Origin: JARYGU01 sp033795365
GTDB taxonomy: Bacteria; Pseudomonadota; Alphaproteobacteria; Rhizobiales; Rhizobiaceae
Length of the DNA stretch: 64,000 nucleotides
Assembly: GCA_033795365.1 (NCBI GenBank)
Contig: JARYGU010000001.1
Location: forward strand, 62,001 to 126,000
Direction of reading: 5' to 3'
Part shown: positions 1-8,564 of the stretch, in pieces
Layout: every line of letters starts with the position of its first letter
Position numbering within the stretch: position 1 is the first letter of the stretch
Position numbers and translations under genes: made by a program
The notes under the pieces: model-generated
The model's database searches: none
The model's input: only the letters and a program-made list of their open reading frames with translations
Told to the model about the DNA's origin: nothing

Positions 1-891
1 TCCCGGCAGCTCCAGACCGGCGATCCCTGCCAGCAGGCGGGCAACGGACGAATCGTCGTCGGCCCCCATGCCTGCCGCCTCCGCCATGACGAAGAGCTGC
101 AGGGCGGCGCTCGTGACCGGCAGAGGGAACTTCTCTTTCCGCCCGAGATCGGAGACGATGCCGAGATCCTTGGTGAAGATGGAGACCGCGCTGTGAGGCG
201 TGTAGTCGCCGGCAAGGATATGCGGCACCCTGTTCTCGAACATCCAGCTGTTGCCCGCCGATTTCGATATGACCTCGAAGACCCGCGTTATGTCGAGGTC
301 GAGCTTCTTGGCAAAGGTGATCGCCTCGCAGGCAGCCGCTATATGAACCCCGGCAAGGAGCTGATTGACGATCTTGAACGAAGAACCGATGCCCGGTTCA
401 TTCCCGAGCCTATAAACCGTTTCGGCCAGGGCATCGAGCGCCGGCTGAGCGGCATCGAAGGCCTGCGGAGAGCCCGAGGCCATCACCGTCAGCCGCCCGG
501 TTTCGGCCTTCGCCGAACCACCGCTGATCGGCGCGTCGAGATAGAGAATGCCCGCTTCGCCCGCCCGCGCCGCAAAGGACTTCGCCTCCAGGGGAGCGAT
601 CGTCGGCGAAGCGATGACGACCGCGCCCGGTCGCATGGCCGCGACAGCTCCGTTTTCGCCGAAGAGCACCGTTTCCGTCTGCGCCGCATTGACGACGACC
701 AGCACGAGGATGTCGGCGCCCGCCGCCGCTTCCCTTGCCGTGCGAAAACCCTTGCCGCCGGCCGCTTCCAGCCGCTCCAGCGCGGCGGGATCTATGTCGA
801 AGCCCGAGACACGATGGCCTGCGCGCAGCAGCGAATGCGCCATTCCCAGCCCCATGGCGCCGAGACCCACCACCGCAACGGAACATGCCAT
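1..891 (-). CDS. ltnD: L-threonate dehydrogenase, 3' end cut by window edge
   Basis: NAD-dependent enzyme of the 3-hydroxyisobutyrate dehydrogenase family that oxidises L-threonate (C2) as the first step of four-carbon acid sugar breakdown in the cytosol. The 297 visible codons hold the Rossmann motif GLGAMGLGMA (residues 9-18), the substrate signature DAPISGGSAKAETG (about 119-132) and the catalytic lysine K173 in SSFKIVNQLLAG. The stretch NSWMFENR followed by GDYTPHSAV is typical of LtnD rather than GarR or MmsB. The family is about 300 residues long, so only a few residues are missing. It diverges from a LacI-type regulator, and two palindromic operator candidates lie between the two starts. 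A general 2-hydroxy-3-oxopropionate reductase is the alternative. Confidence 0.85.
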   Translation of the reverse strand, partial: MACSVAVVGLGAMGLGMAHSLLRAGHRVSGFDIDPAALERLEAAGGKGFRTAREAAAGADILVLVVVNAAQTETVLFGENGAVAAMRPGAVVIASPTIAPLEAKSFAARAGEAGILYLDAPISGGSAKAETGRLTVMASGSPQAFDAAQPALDALAETVYRLGNEPGIGSSFKIVNQLLAGVHIAAACEAITFAKKLDLDITRVFEVISKSAGNSWMFENRVPHILAGDYTPHSAVSIFTKDLGIVSDLGRKEKFPLPVTSAALQLFVMAEAAGMGADDDSSVARLLAGIAGLELPG

Positions 892-920
892 GCCATCGGC
901 CTCCTCCACGCGCCATTCTT

Positions 921-934
921 TGACAGCGCTGATG
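921..934. promoter_or_regulatory. candidate LacI-family operator, site 1
   Basis: The imperfect palindrome TGACAGCGCTGATG is centred on AGCGCT, the CG-centred core usual for LacI/GalR operators. It lies 30 bp upstream of the ltnD start and shares TGACAGCGCT (read on the other strand) with the second site in the same intergenic region. The likely binder is the adjacent LacI-type regulator. This is an inference from symmetry and position only. Confidence 0.5.
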
Positions 935-972
935 GGGAGTTGAGCACAACAGCTAGCCTGCCGCAAGCAGAA

Positions 973-988
973 ATGGTAGCGCTGTCAT
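973..988. promoter_or_regulatory. candidate LacI-family operator, site 2
   Basis: ATGGTAGCGCTGTCAT is a palindrome with 12 of 16 symmetric positions around AGCGCT. It sits 41 bp upstream of the regulator gene start. Together with site 1, 52 bp away centre to centre (about five helical turns), it could allow looping and joint control of ltnD and the regulator gene. Confidence 0.55.
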
Positions 989-1029
989 ACGACCAAAGTC
1001 GTGGAGGCGTCTTCTTGAGGGGAGGAAAC

Positions 1030-2031
1030 ATGGGTCGCGAAAAACCGACATTGACCGAGGTGGCGAGGCTCGCCGGCGTCAGCGAGATCACCGTGTCCCG
1101 GGTGGTGCGCAACAAGGGACCGATCGCGGAGAAGACGCGCGAGCGGGTTCGAAACGCGATCCAAAGCCTGGGCTACGTGCCCAATCGCGCCGCGGGAACG
1201 TTGGCGTCGGCAGCGTCGCTCTTCATCGGCGTCATTCTCCCCTCGATGTCCAACATCGTCTTTCCGGAAGTGCTGCGCGGCATCTATGCCGGGCTGGGCG
1301 ACAGCGGTTATCAGCCGCTTCTCGGCGTCAGCGATTACGACATGCAGAAGGAACAGGAGATCGTGGCCTCCCTTCTCGCCTGGCAGCCGATGGCGGTCGT
1401 GATGGCCGGGTTCGAGCATACGGAGGCGACGGTCAGAATGCTCGCGGAAAGCCGTGTCCGGGTCGCAGAGCTGATGGACATCGATTCGCAGCCGATCGAC
1501 CTCGCCGTCGGCCTGTCGCACAGACGCGCCGGCTACGACAGCGTCAAGCATCTCATCGCGCGCGGCTATCGCCGCTTCGGCTATGTCGGACACGACTGGG
1601 ACGCCGACCGGCGGGCACGCTTCCGCTATGAAGGCCTCTGTGCGGCGCTCGCAGAATCCGGATTGCGGCTTGAGGCCGAAAAGCGTTTTGCGGGACCAAG
1701 CTCGACAATTGCCGGCAGGGAGACGCTGGCGGCCCTGCTGCAGCAGACGCCGGACATGGATGTCGTCGTCTTTTCGAACGACGACCTGGCGGTGGGAGGC
1801 TATTTTCACTGCCTGAGCGCCGGCATCGTGCCGCGCGACCAGCTCGGGCTCTTCGGCTTCAACGGGCTCGATATCGGCCAGGCGCTGCCCGTGCCGCTTT
1901 CGACCGTACGCTCGAATCGCTTCCTGATCGGCAAGGTCGCGGCCGAGCGGCTGCTCGAAAATCGCGGACGTCCGTCGGGCGGAGAAATCGTCGATACCGG
2001 CTACGAGATCATTCCCGGCGCCACGGCCTGA
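1030..2031 (+). CDS. LacI/GntR-type transcriptional regulator
   Basis: A 333-residue repressor of the LacI family. Residues 6-30 form the N-terminal helix-turn-helix (LTEVARLAGVSEITVSRVV), followed by the hinge (YVPNRAAGTLAS) that sits in the minor groove. From about residue 60 comes a periplasmic-binding-protein-like effector domain ending in FGFNGLDIGQALPVPLSTV. The start is set by the GGGGAGGAAAC ribosome site a few bases upstream; the reading frame is open much further upstream but that part is antisense to ltnD. Divergent from ltnD, so it probably senses a threonate- or tetronate-related ligand and controls that pathway (inference from context). It resembles gluconate-type (GntR of the LacI family) regulators. 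Confidence 0.85.
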   Translation: MGREKPTLTEVARLAGVSEITVSRVVRNKGPIAEKTRERVRNAIQSLGYVPNRAAGTLASAASLFIGVILPSMSNIVFPEVLRGIYAGLGDSGYQPLLGVSDYDMQKEQEIVASLLAWQPMAVVMAGFEHTEATVRMLAESRVRVAELMDIDSQPIDLAVGLSHRRAGYDSVKHLIARGYRRFGYVGHDWDADRRARFRYEGLCAALAESGLRLEAEKRFAGPSSTIAGRETLAALLQQTPDMDVVVFSNDDLAVGGYFHCLSAGIVPRDQLGLFGFNGLDIGQALPVPLSTVRSNRFLIGKVAAERLLENRGRPSGGEIVDTGYEIIPGATA

Positions 2032-2041
2032 CGGTTCCTCC

Positions 2042-2977
2042 TCAGGCCGGAATGTCGAAGGCGAGATCCCATTTGTCGCCGAGGATCCGGTCGTATTCCG
2101 GAGGGTCGAAAAGCTCGAAGCCTCCGCCGGGATAGAGCGTCAGCTCCCCCACTCGTACCCAGTCGTCGCTGGCGTAGAGGTCGACGCGCACGAAATCCAG
2201 ATCGCGACCGATCGTCTCGGCCACCCACATCATCTCGTCGAACCGCGGCGGGCGCGGCAGCTCGCCGGTGTAGAGGGGAAGGTAGTCCGGATCGTAAAGA
2301 GGCAGCTTCTGCCATTCCGGCGTATAGTGGCACGCGTATCCCTTGCCATCGACGCGCATGTTGACCTCGATGTGGGAAACCTTGCCGCGAAAGGTGAAGA
2401 ACCGAAAGTCCCAGGGAACTCCGCCATTCGCGCGAAGCATCGCCTCGATGACCACTTGCGGCCGCACTTGGCTGTAGGCCCACTCCCTGTTGTAGAAGGC
2501 ATGATCCAGCTTCAGCCACCGTGGAACGGGATTGTCGGCCAGGAGCTTGTCGATATCGTCCCGCGAATAGAGAAAACGCCCCTGCGCGCTTGCATGCGTC
2601 GGCTTCACGACGGCGGGGAGCTCGACCTTCGACCAGTCGACATCGGCAAGATCGATCCCGACCCAGTAGCTCGGCACGGAATAGCCGGCGCCCAGCTTTT
2701 CCTCGATGAACGGTTTCACGGCGGCCTTGTCGACGAGCACCGGAAACAGCGGATTGCGATCGAAGAGCTTTCGTGCCTGAACCTTCTCGCTGAAGGTGCG
2801 CGGGTTCTTGATGTTCGGCCAACTGCCTTTGATCACCAGATATTTGAGGGCGAGATAGGGCCTGTCCGGAAGCGGAGCGATGACGCGCCAGATCAGATGA
2901 CGCACGGTTTCCTTCAGCGTCCTGGCCTGATAACCAGGCATCAGGAAGGTTTCCCTTCGTATCGCGTCTTCAGCCAT
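2042..2977 (-). CDS. TupA-like ATP-grasp protein (surface polysaccharide)
   Basis: A 311-residue protein that matches the TupA-like ATP-grasp family, named after a Bacillus teichuronopeptide gene and common in exopolysaccharide and capsule loci of Gram-negative bacteria. Visible family traits are PRTFSEKVQARKLFDRNP near residue 60, VVKPTHASAQGRFLYS in the middle, WDFRFFTFRGKV, and the C-terminal metal/ATP region DFVRVDLYASDDWVRVGELTLYPG. It probably joins an amino acid or similar group to a sugar in the cytosol. It is convergent with the LacI gene (11 bp apart) and diverges from a flippase gene. The polymer and acceptor cannot be read from the sequence. Confidence 0.75.
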   Translation of the reverse strand: MAEDAIRRETFLMPGYQARTLKETVRHLIWRVIAPLPDRPYLALKYLVIKGSWPNIKNPRTFSEKVQARKLFDRNPLFPVLVDKAAVKPFIEEKLGAGYSVPSYWVGIDLADVDWSKVELPAVVKPTHASAQGRFLYSRDDIDKLLADNPVPRWLKLDHAFYNREWAYSQVRPQVVIEAMLRANGGVPWDFRFFTFRGKVSHIEVNMRVDGKGYACHYTPEWQKLPLYDPDYLPLYTGELPRPPRFDEMMWVAETIGRDLDFVRVDLYASDDWVRVGELTLYPGGGFELFDPPEYDRILGDKWDLAFDIPA

Positions 2978-3059
2978 CTCACCTACCCCGCGTTGTGAAG
3001 GCTAAAGAAATGCTCCCCTAAAATTAAATCAATGTTATCTTTTCATGTGAAAATGACGA

Positions 3060-4559
3060 ATGGCCGGTGTTTTACGATCCTCATTGCTCAATCTGGCGGC
3101 GACCGTCGTGTCGCTGGTCACCGGTTTTCTCGTCAGCATCATCGTTGCCCGGCTCCTCGGACCCAGCGGCTCCGGCACCGTCGCATTCATGATGTGGCTT
3201 GCGGTCTCGGCTTGCGCGATCGCCGATCTCGGCATGCCGCAGACGGTTCTGCGATATGTGGCGGGGCTTGCGCAGGATGAGGAACGCAGAGCCGTCGTCA
3301 ACGCGGCATTCCGGCGGTTTTCCCGCGCTGTCGGGGCGGTCTTCGCGCTGGCGGCGGCCTATGCCCTTTATCGCTTCTCGCACGCCGATGCGGGCGGCTG
3401 GCTCTGGAGCGCCGTCGCCGTGCTTTTCGTCGCCTATGCGCTTGCGGCCTTCTCGACCGCGGCGGCGCGCGGGCACAACCGTTTCGGGGAGACTGCGGCA
3501 AGCACCGTCATAGGCGGGCTGATACAGATCCCACTCGTCTTCGCAGGCGCCTGGTTCTTCGGCCCCGCCGGCGCCCTTGCCGGCATGCTCACCAAATATC
3601 TGCCGCAGGCCCTTCGGCTCGGCCGCTACGTCGACTTCCGCCGTGCCGGAACCGCTGCGGCGCTCGCGCCCGATATGCGCAGCTACGGCCGCCATATGTG
3701 GTTGAGCGACATGATCGACATCGTCGCCCTGTCGCGCATCGAGTTCCTCATCCTCGGCTTTTTCCTTTCCGCCACCGAGATCGGCTACTTCGCCGTGGCG
3801 ATCGTCTTTGCCGGCCTGATCGGGCAGTTCGCCCTGCAGCTTTCCCCGGCCCTGATCGTCGGATTCTCCGCCGAGCCCCCGGATGGCGGACAGGCGGAAT
3901 CCGACGCGACGCTTTATGCAAGCAGCATCCGGCTGATCGCCCTCGTCTTCCTTCCGGTCGGCCTTGGAGGTGCTGCGGTCATTCCGGCTCTTCTGCCGCC
4001 CGTGTTCGGCGAGGATTTCCGGCCGGCCACGTCGGCAGCGACGACGCTTCTCGCGTTCTCCGCGCTGATGGGATTTTCCGTCGTGCCATGGAGCTATCTT
4101 GCCGCAAGAGGCCATGGGAAGAGCCTCATGATCACCACGTCATTCAGCGCCGCAGCCATCATGCTCATGCTTCTCGTCGCCATTCCCGCAGCAGGCGTGC
4201 CGGGAGCGGCCGTCGCTCGTGCGGCGACGGAAACGCTCTCGCTCGGCATGCTGCTGATGATCGTGCGGGCCAAAGGCGGCCCCGCATTTCCTTTTGCGAC
4301 GGTGTCCAGGATCCTGGCGGCAGCCTTCCTCTGTGCTCTTTCCGCCCATGGCGTGCTGCAGATCCTGCCCAGTCTTCCCGGCGTCGCCGCCGCCATTGGT
4401 GCGGGGGCGGTGGTTTACGCCATGGCCATCCGGCTCCTCAGGGTCATCGAAGCCGAGGAGATGGAGATGCTGACCGAACCCATGGGCGCAAGGCTGCCGG
4501 AACCGCTCAAGGCAGTGCTGCGGGGCTTCGCCCGTGCCCTGGCGCCGCGTGCAGGCTGA
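3060..4559 (+). CDS. Wzx-like oligosaccharide flippase (MOP superfamily)
   Basis: A 499-residue membrane protein with about 12-14 hydrophobic segments, starting with LLNLAATVVSLVTGFLVSIIVARLLGPSGSG. This N-terminal pattern is the usual start of polysaccharide-biosynthesis (PST/MATE-like) transporters that flip lipid-linked repeat units across the inner membrane. A short basic and charged tail follows the last helix. It is divergently arranged with the TupA-like gene and converges, 12 bp apart, on a GumK-like glycosyltransferase, so the three genes likely serve one surface polymer. No polymerase (Wzy) or Wzc/Wza export gene is in the window; these must be elsewhere if this set works alone. Confidence 0.82.
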   Translation: MAGVLRSSLLNLAATVVSLVTGFLVSIIVARLLGPSGSGTVAFMMWLAVSACAIADLGMPQTVLRYVAGLAQDEERRAVVNAAFRRFSRAVGAVFALAAAYALYRFSHADAGGWLWSAVAVLFVAYALAAFSTAAARGHNRFGETAASTVIGGLIQIPLVFAGAWFFGPAGALAGMLTKYLPQALRLGRYVDFRRAGTAAALAPDMRSYGRHMWLSDMIDIVALSRIEFLILGFFLSATEIGYFAVAIVFAGLIGQFALQLSPALIVGFSAEPPDGGQAESDATLYASSIRLIALVFLPVGLGGAAVIPALLPPVFGEDFRPATSAATTLLAFSALMGFSVVPWSYLAARGHGKSLMITTSFSAAAIMLMLLVAIPAAGVPGAAVARAATETLSLGMLLMIVRAKGGPAFPFATVSRILAAAFLCALSAHGVLQILPSLPGVAAAIGAGAVVYAMAIRLLRVIEAEEMEMLTEPMGARLPEPLKAVLRGFARALAPRAG

Positions 4560-4571
4560 AGGGAACGACGC

Positions 4572-5687
4572 TTACGCGAAGGCCGCGGCAAGGGTTTCCT
4601 GCGAGACCTCTTCCCATGTCATGATGCCTTCACCGAAGCTTTTCGATCGCGGCATCGCCAAGGCCTGATCGACGACCGAACGCCATTCGGTTTGCGCATC
4701 GATCCGATAGGTAACCTCGTTGCCGCGTGATACCGGGATGAGATCCGGCAGGACGACCGGCAGCCGGCAATATCCATATTGAAGAAGCTTCAGGCTCGAT
4801 TCCGCGAGATAGACCTCGTCATAGGTCAGGCGGTAGGGCGCAAGTCCGATATCGGCATGACGTATGTAGGGAGCGATCTCTTCGAACGCGCGCTCCCCAT
4901 GGACGACGATATTCGAGGAAGCGCTTCCCTGCCAGTTCACGCCGAAGAGATGAAACGAGACCTCCGGTGCCGCCGCAGCCATTCCGGCGATCGCCTCCCG
5001 ATCGAAAAGCATGTCGCCGACGGCAATCGCATTGCGGCTGCCCTGCGGATAGGGCGATGTCCTGGCCTCGTCAAAGACAGCGCGATCCACGCCTTGCGGG
5101 ATATAGACGACGTTTCCGCCGGGAGGCAGCATCTCTCCGAGGCGGCGTGACGGAACGCAGATGCGGCTGAAACTTGCGATATGCCGGCGCTCCAGCGCGC
5201 GCAGGACCGGCGCGGCGCCGACGCTTCTCAGAAGATCGCGGCAAAAATAGAGGGTCCGCGCCTTCGGATTGAGTTTGCGGCAGAGCGCGAAGAAAACGAG
5301 CGGCGTCCCGCTTTCGAAAACCACGAGATCGGCCCCGCGGACCTGGTCGGCGATGAAAGGCGGCAGATAGCTGCCATAGAGGGCGAAGAGCGGCCTTGCA
5401 AGCATGTTGGCGACACGGTTGCGGCTGCTGAAGGCATGCAGCGCCGGCAGATAGGCGCCCGCATGCAAGCCGGGCTCGATCTCGACATAACGGTTATCCT
5501 GCGTCCGCTTCAGAGCCTCGTAGCGGACGGGCTGCTTCAACTTGCTGAACCGGCTGTGGCCGACGGTGGAGAAATAGACCTCGTTGCCTCGCGCCGCCCA
5601 ATCACGCGCGACGAAGTGCACGCTTGCCTTGCGAAACCCGTCCACGAAGACATGCGACGTCAAAACAACGATTTTCTTATTCCGCAT
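4572..5687 (-). CDS. GumK-like glucuronosyltransferase (GT70-type)
   Basis: A 371-residue GT-B glycosyltransferase. The N-terminal domain begins IVVLTSHVFVDGFRKASVHFVARDWAARGNEV, like GumK, the membrane-associated enzyme that adds glucuronic acid from UDP-glucuronate to a lipid-linked xanthan intermediate. The C-terminal nucleotide-binding half includes NVVYIPQGVD, NAIAVGDMLFDREAI, and APYRLTYDEVYLAESSLKLLQYGYCRLPVV, where the E-x6-E-like end is typical of the donor site. There is no signal peptide, as expected for a peripheral cytosolic-face enzyme. The nearby flippase and TupA-like gene support a polysaccharide role. Donor specificity is inferred from family resemblance only. Confidence 0.68.
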   Translation of the reverse strand: MRNKKIVVLTSHVFVDGFRKASVHFVARDWAARGNEVYFSTVGHSRFSKLKQPVRYEALKRTQDNRYVEIEPGLHAGAYLPALHAFSSRNRVANMLARPLFALYGSYLPPFIADQVRGADLVVFESGTPLVFFALCRKLNPKARTLYFCRDLLRSVGAAPVLRALERRHIASFSRICVPSRRLGEMLPPGGNVVYIPQGVDRAVFDEARTSPYPQGSRNAIAVGDMLFDREAIAGMAAAAPEVSFHLFGVNWQGSASSNIVVHGERAFEEIAPYIRHADIGLAPYRLTYDEVYLAESSLKLLQYGYCRLPVVLPDLIPVSRGNEVTYRIDAQTEWRSVVDQALAMPRSKSFGEGIMTWEEVSQETLAAAFA

Positions 5688-5786
5688 TGCCAGTTTACCG
5701 GGAGGAATTCCTTGCTGCGCGGGGATTTTTCCAGTTCGAGATTAAGATTTTCGGAATTTCGCGAGCAAAATTCGCCCACGCATTCG

Positions 5787-6173
5787 TCAGGCGTCGCTTT
5801 CGGATACGGCGCCAATCTCCTCCTTCGGCGCCAAAGCGGCGGGTACGTCGGGATTCCTTTCGACGCGGTCGCGATGGAGCGCCGCCCGGGCAAGCAGCAT
5901 CAGCGTGACCGGGGTAGTGACGGTCACGAAGATGCCGATCAGAATTTCATGAACCACCGGCCGCTGCGAGAGAACCGTGAAGAAGATCATCGAAGCGAGC
6001 ATGATCCCTCCCGTGCCCCAGCTGGTGCCCAGCGTCGGGGCATGCAGGCGCTCGTAAAAGGTCGGCAGGCGGAAAAAGCCGATTGTGCCGATCAGGGTAA
6101 GGCCCGCGCCGAGCAGAAGGAAGAATGCGACCGTTATCGCTGCCCACAGGGGAAGATCCGCAGCATGCATCAT
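5787..6173 (-). CDS. phaG: PhaG/MrpG subunit of cation:proton antiporter
   Basis: A 128-residue subunit with three membrane helices, the last gene of the pha operon. The family core GTIGFFRLPTFYERLHAPTLGTSWGTGG is present. Mrp/Pha complexes exchange K+ or Na+ for protons in the inner membrane; in Sinorhizobium meliloti the pha genes are needed for K+ tolerance and alkaline adaptation. The gene overlaps phaF by 4 bp (ATGA), a sign of translational coupling. The C-terminal 30 residues are hydrophilic and acidic. Confidence 0.92.
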   Translation of the reverse strand: MMHAADLPLWAAITVAFFLLLGAGLTLIGTIGFFRLPTFYERLHAPTLGTSWGTGGIMLASMIFFTVLSQRPVVHEILIGIFVTVTTPVTLMLLARAALHRDRVERNPDVPAALAPKEEIGAVSESDA

Positions 6174-6451
6174 TCGATCACCTCCCCTCGCATTATGAAC
6201 TTGGCAAGTGCGACGGTGGCGACGAAACCCAGAAGCCCGATCACCAGCGACGCTTCGAAATAGACGGTTCGCCCGGAGCGCATTCCGAAGGTGACGAGAA
6301 GCAGCATCGCATTGACATAAAGCGTGTCGAGGCCGAGCACGCGATCCTGCGCCCGCGGGCCGCGGAACATCCGGAATGCGGCAAGCGCCATGGCGGCGGC
6401 CAGCATCACCTGAGCGGCCAGTACGGACCAGTAAATGACGACCACGCTCAT
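6170..6451 (-). CDS. phaF: PhaF/MrpF subunit of cation:proton antiporter
   Basis: A 93-residue protein with three hydrophobic helices and the MrpF signature FRMFRGPRAQDRVLGLDTL followed by a second helix pair with RTVYFEASLVIGLLGF. Length is normal for the family. It overlaps both phaE and phaG by 4 bp. MrpF is required for assembly of the full antiporter complex rather than forming a separate channel. Confidence 0.92.
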   Translation of the reverse strand: MSVVVIYWSVLAAQVMLAAAMALAAFRMFRGPRAQDRVLGLDTLYVNAMLLLVTFGMRSGRTVYFEASLVIGLLGFVATVALAKFIMRGEVIE

Positions 6452-6918
6452 TGGAATATCTCCATCAGCATTCTTTCGTAGCGGTTCTTGATGAGGTCGC
6501 GCCAGGTCTCCTCGTCCACGAGATCGAGCACATGGATGAGCACGGTGCCGTCGGCCGAATTGTATTCCAGCCAGGCGGTACCCGGCGTGCTCGTCATCAC
6601 GACCGCCAGGATGGCAAGGGCCGTGGTGTCCTTCAAGTCGAGGTTGACCGTCATGAAGCCGGAATGCCGCCGACGGCCGGAAAGGATGACGCCCGCAACG
6701 GCTATGTTCGAACGGACGATGTCGTAAAGAACGACGCCGACGAATTTCGGCAGCAGGTACCAGCCCCGTATCTTCGGTTTCGAGGGACGCAGCGCGGCCA
6801 TGCCCCAGGAGGCGATGATCGCAACGAGGCCGCCGAGGATGAGATGGCCGAACGTGAAGCCGTTGAGAAGCAGCCACATGACGACGAGGGAGAGGGCAAG
6901 AAGCGGATGCGGAAGCAT
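6448..6918 (-). CDS. phaE: PhaE/MrpE subunit of cation:proton antiporter
   Basis: A 156-residue MrpE family subunit. Two or three N-terminal helices (LLALSLVVMWLLLNGFTFG, HLILGGLVAIIASW) are followed by a cytosolic domain with the conserved stretch MTSTPGTAWLEY and HVLDLVDEE. The start ATG lies 2 bp after the phaD stop, so translation is likely coupled. It forms part of the membrane antiporter complex. Confidence 0.92.
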   Translation of the reverse strand: MLPHPLLALSLVVMWLLLNGFTFGHLILGGLVAIIASWGMAALRPSKPKIRGWYLLPKFVGVVLYDIVRSNIAVAGVILSGRRRHSGFMTVNLDLKDTTALAILAVVMTSTPGTAWLEYNSADGTVLIHVLDLVDEETWRDLIKNRYERMLMEIFQ

Positions 6919-6920
6919 GA

Positions 6921-8564
6921 TCAGTCCTGCCCCTCCCCGTCCGGCTGCTCGCTGGCTTCCTGTCCCGCGCGCCGTGCCGTCGTGACCGCATCGATGTAGA
7001 CGATCGGCGTGTTGAGGATCTTCACGGTTTCGTCCATGTATCGCATCGCCGGTCCCGCATTTACCGTGAGTGCCAGAGTAAGGCTCAGCAGGAGCAGCAC
7101 CGGGGCGACCTCCATGACCAGAACCCGCGGAACCGTTCCCTCCATGGAGGTCCAGAACGTGCGGATGCCTGCGCGCGTCATTGCGATCAGTGCTGCGAGG
7201 CCTGACAGGATGACGAACAGGACGACCCACCATGAAGCCGGCAGCAGCGCCTGCCCTGCCGTACCCGAGCCGATCATGCCCGACAGCATCGCAAATTTGG
7301 CGACGAAGCCTGAAAGCGGCGGCAGGCCCGACAGAAGGATGCCGCAGGCGGCAAAACAGGTGCCGAGAACGGCGATCGTGCCGGGCATGGCGATGCCCAC
7401 CTCGTCCTCCGGTTCCTCCTCGTCGACGTCGCCATAGGCTTCCATCGTTACTGCAAGAACGCTCGCACCCGCATCCTGGCCGCGTTCCACGAGCTCGATC
7501 AGCATGAAAAAGGCGCTGATCGTCAGGGTCGAGCTGACGAGATAGAAGAGCGCGCCTGCCGTCACGGCACCATTGCCGAGCCCAAGCGCTGCAAGCAGGG
7601 TGCCCGAAGAGACGAGCACGGAAAAGCCCGCAAGCCGCCCGAGCGCCTGCGAAGCCAGAACCCCGATGGTTCCGAAGGCGACCGTCGCCATTCCGCCGAA
7701 GAGGATCACATGGAGGCCGAAGCCCCCGGACGCGCCCTCGCCGAAAAGAAGCAGGGAAAGCCTCAGGATCACGTAGATGCCGACCTTGCTCATGATGGCG
7801 AAGATGCCGGCCACGGGCGCGGCGGCGGCGCTATAGGCCGTCGGCAGCCAGAAGTTCAACGGCCACATGCCTGCCTTGATCAGGAACGCGACGCCGAGCA
7901 CGCCGGCGCCGGCTTCCATCAGCATGCGGCTGCGTGGCTCGAGATCGGCGATCCGCAGCGCGAGATCCGCCATGTTCAGCGTGCCGGTCGTGCCGTAGAT
8001 CAGGCTCACGCCGATGAGAAACAGCAGGGCGGCCGCGAGATTGATCGCGATATAATGCAGGCCCGCCTTCACGCGCAGCGGACCGGAGCCATGAAGAAGC
8101 AAGCCGTAGGAGGCGGCAAGCATCACCTCGAAGAACACGAAGAGATTGAACAGGTCGCCGGTGAGGAAAGCGCCGCTAAGCCCCATCAGCAAAAGCTGGA
8201 ACAGGGTGTGGAAGTGCGCCCCGGCCGCATGCCAGCGCGCGAGCGAATAGACGAGCGCCGGAACGGCCAGAATAGCCGTCAGCACCAGCATCAATGCCGA
8301 TAACCTATCCAGAACCAGCACGATGCCGAAGGGGGCCGGCCAGTTGCCCAGCAGATAGACGCCGTTGAAGGTGTTTCCCGGCTGCGAGGCGCTAAGTTCC
8401 AGGCGGAAAAGCGCGATCGCGACGCCGGCAAGCAGCACGGTGGAGACGATGCCGATCATCGCCTTGAGGACGCGGCGCCGTTCGTCGAAGAACAGGAGCA
8501 GCGCCGCCGCGGCAAGCGGGATGAGCACCGGCGCGACGATGAGATGATGCTGCCAACCCGTCAT
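6921..8564 (-). CDS. phaD: PhaD/MrpD antiporter subunit (complex I NuoL/M/N-like)
   Basis: A 547-residue polytopic protein homologous to the proton-pumping NuoL/M/N subunits of complex I. The conserved proton-channel region includes GDLFNLFVFFEVMLAASYGLLL, with the key glutamate of TM5 in FFEVM, and the TM7 lysine region AFLIKAGMWPLNFWLP. A hydrophilic, very acidic loop (DVDEEEPEDE) lies near residue 395. It overlaps phaC by 4 bp. The start MTGWQHH gives the normal family length. Confidence 0.93.
   Translation of the reverse strand: MTGWQHHLIVAPVLIPLAAAALLLFFDERRRVLKAMIGIVSTVLLAGVAIALFRLELSASQPGNTFNGVYLLGNWPAPFGIVLVLDRLSALMLVLTAILAVPALVYSLARWHAAGAHFHTLFQLLLMGLSGAFLTGDLFNLFVFFEVMLAASYGLLLHGSGPLRVKAGLHYIAINLAAALLFLIGVSLIYGTTGTLNMADLALRIADLEPRSRMLMEAGAGVLGVAFLIKAGMWPLNFWLPTAYSAAAAPVAGIFAIMSKVGIYVILRLSLLLFGEGASGGFGLHVILFGGMATVAFGTIGVLASQALGRLAGFSVLVSSGTLLAALGLGNGAVTAGALFYLVSSTLTISAFFMLIELVERGQDAGASVLAVTMEAYGDVDEEEPEDEVGIAMPGTIAVLGTCFAACGILLSGLPPLSGFVAKFAMLSGMIGSGTAGQALLPASWWVVLFVILSGLAALIAMTRAGIRTFWTSMEGTVPRVLVMEVAPVLLLLSLTLALTVNAGPAMRYMDETVKILNTPIVYIDAVTTARRAGQEASEQPDGEGQD

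Noticed and set aside
193..1029. Open frame extending the LacI gene upstream by 279 codons
   Set aside because: It is antisense to ltnD, has no ribosome site at its start, and the LacI HTH begins normally right after a strong ribosome site at 1030.
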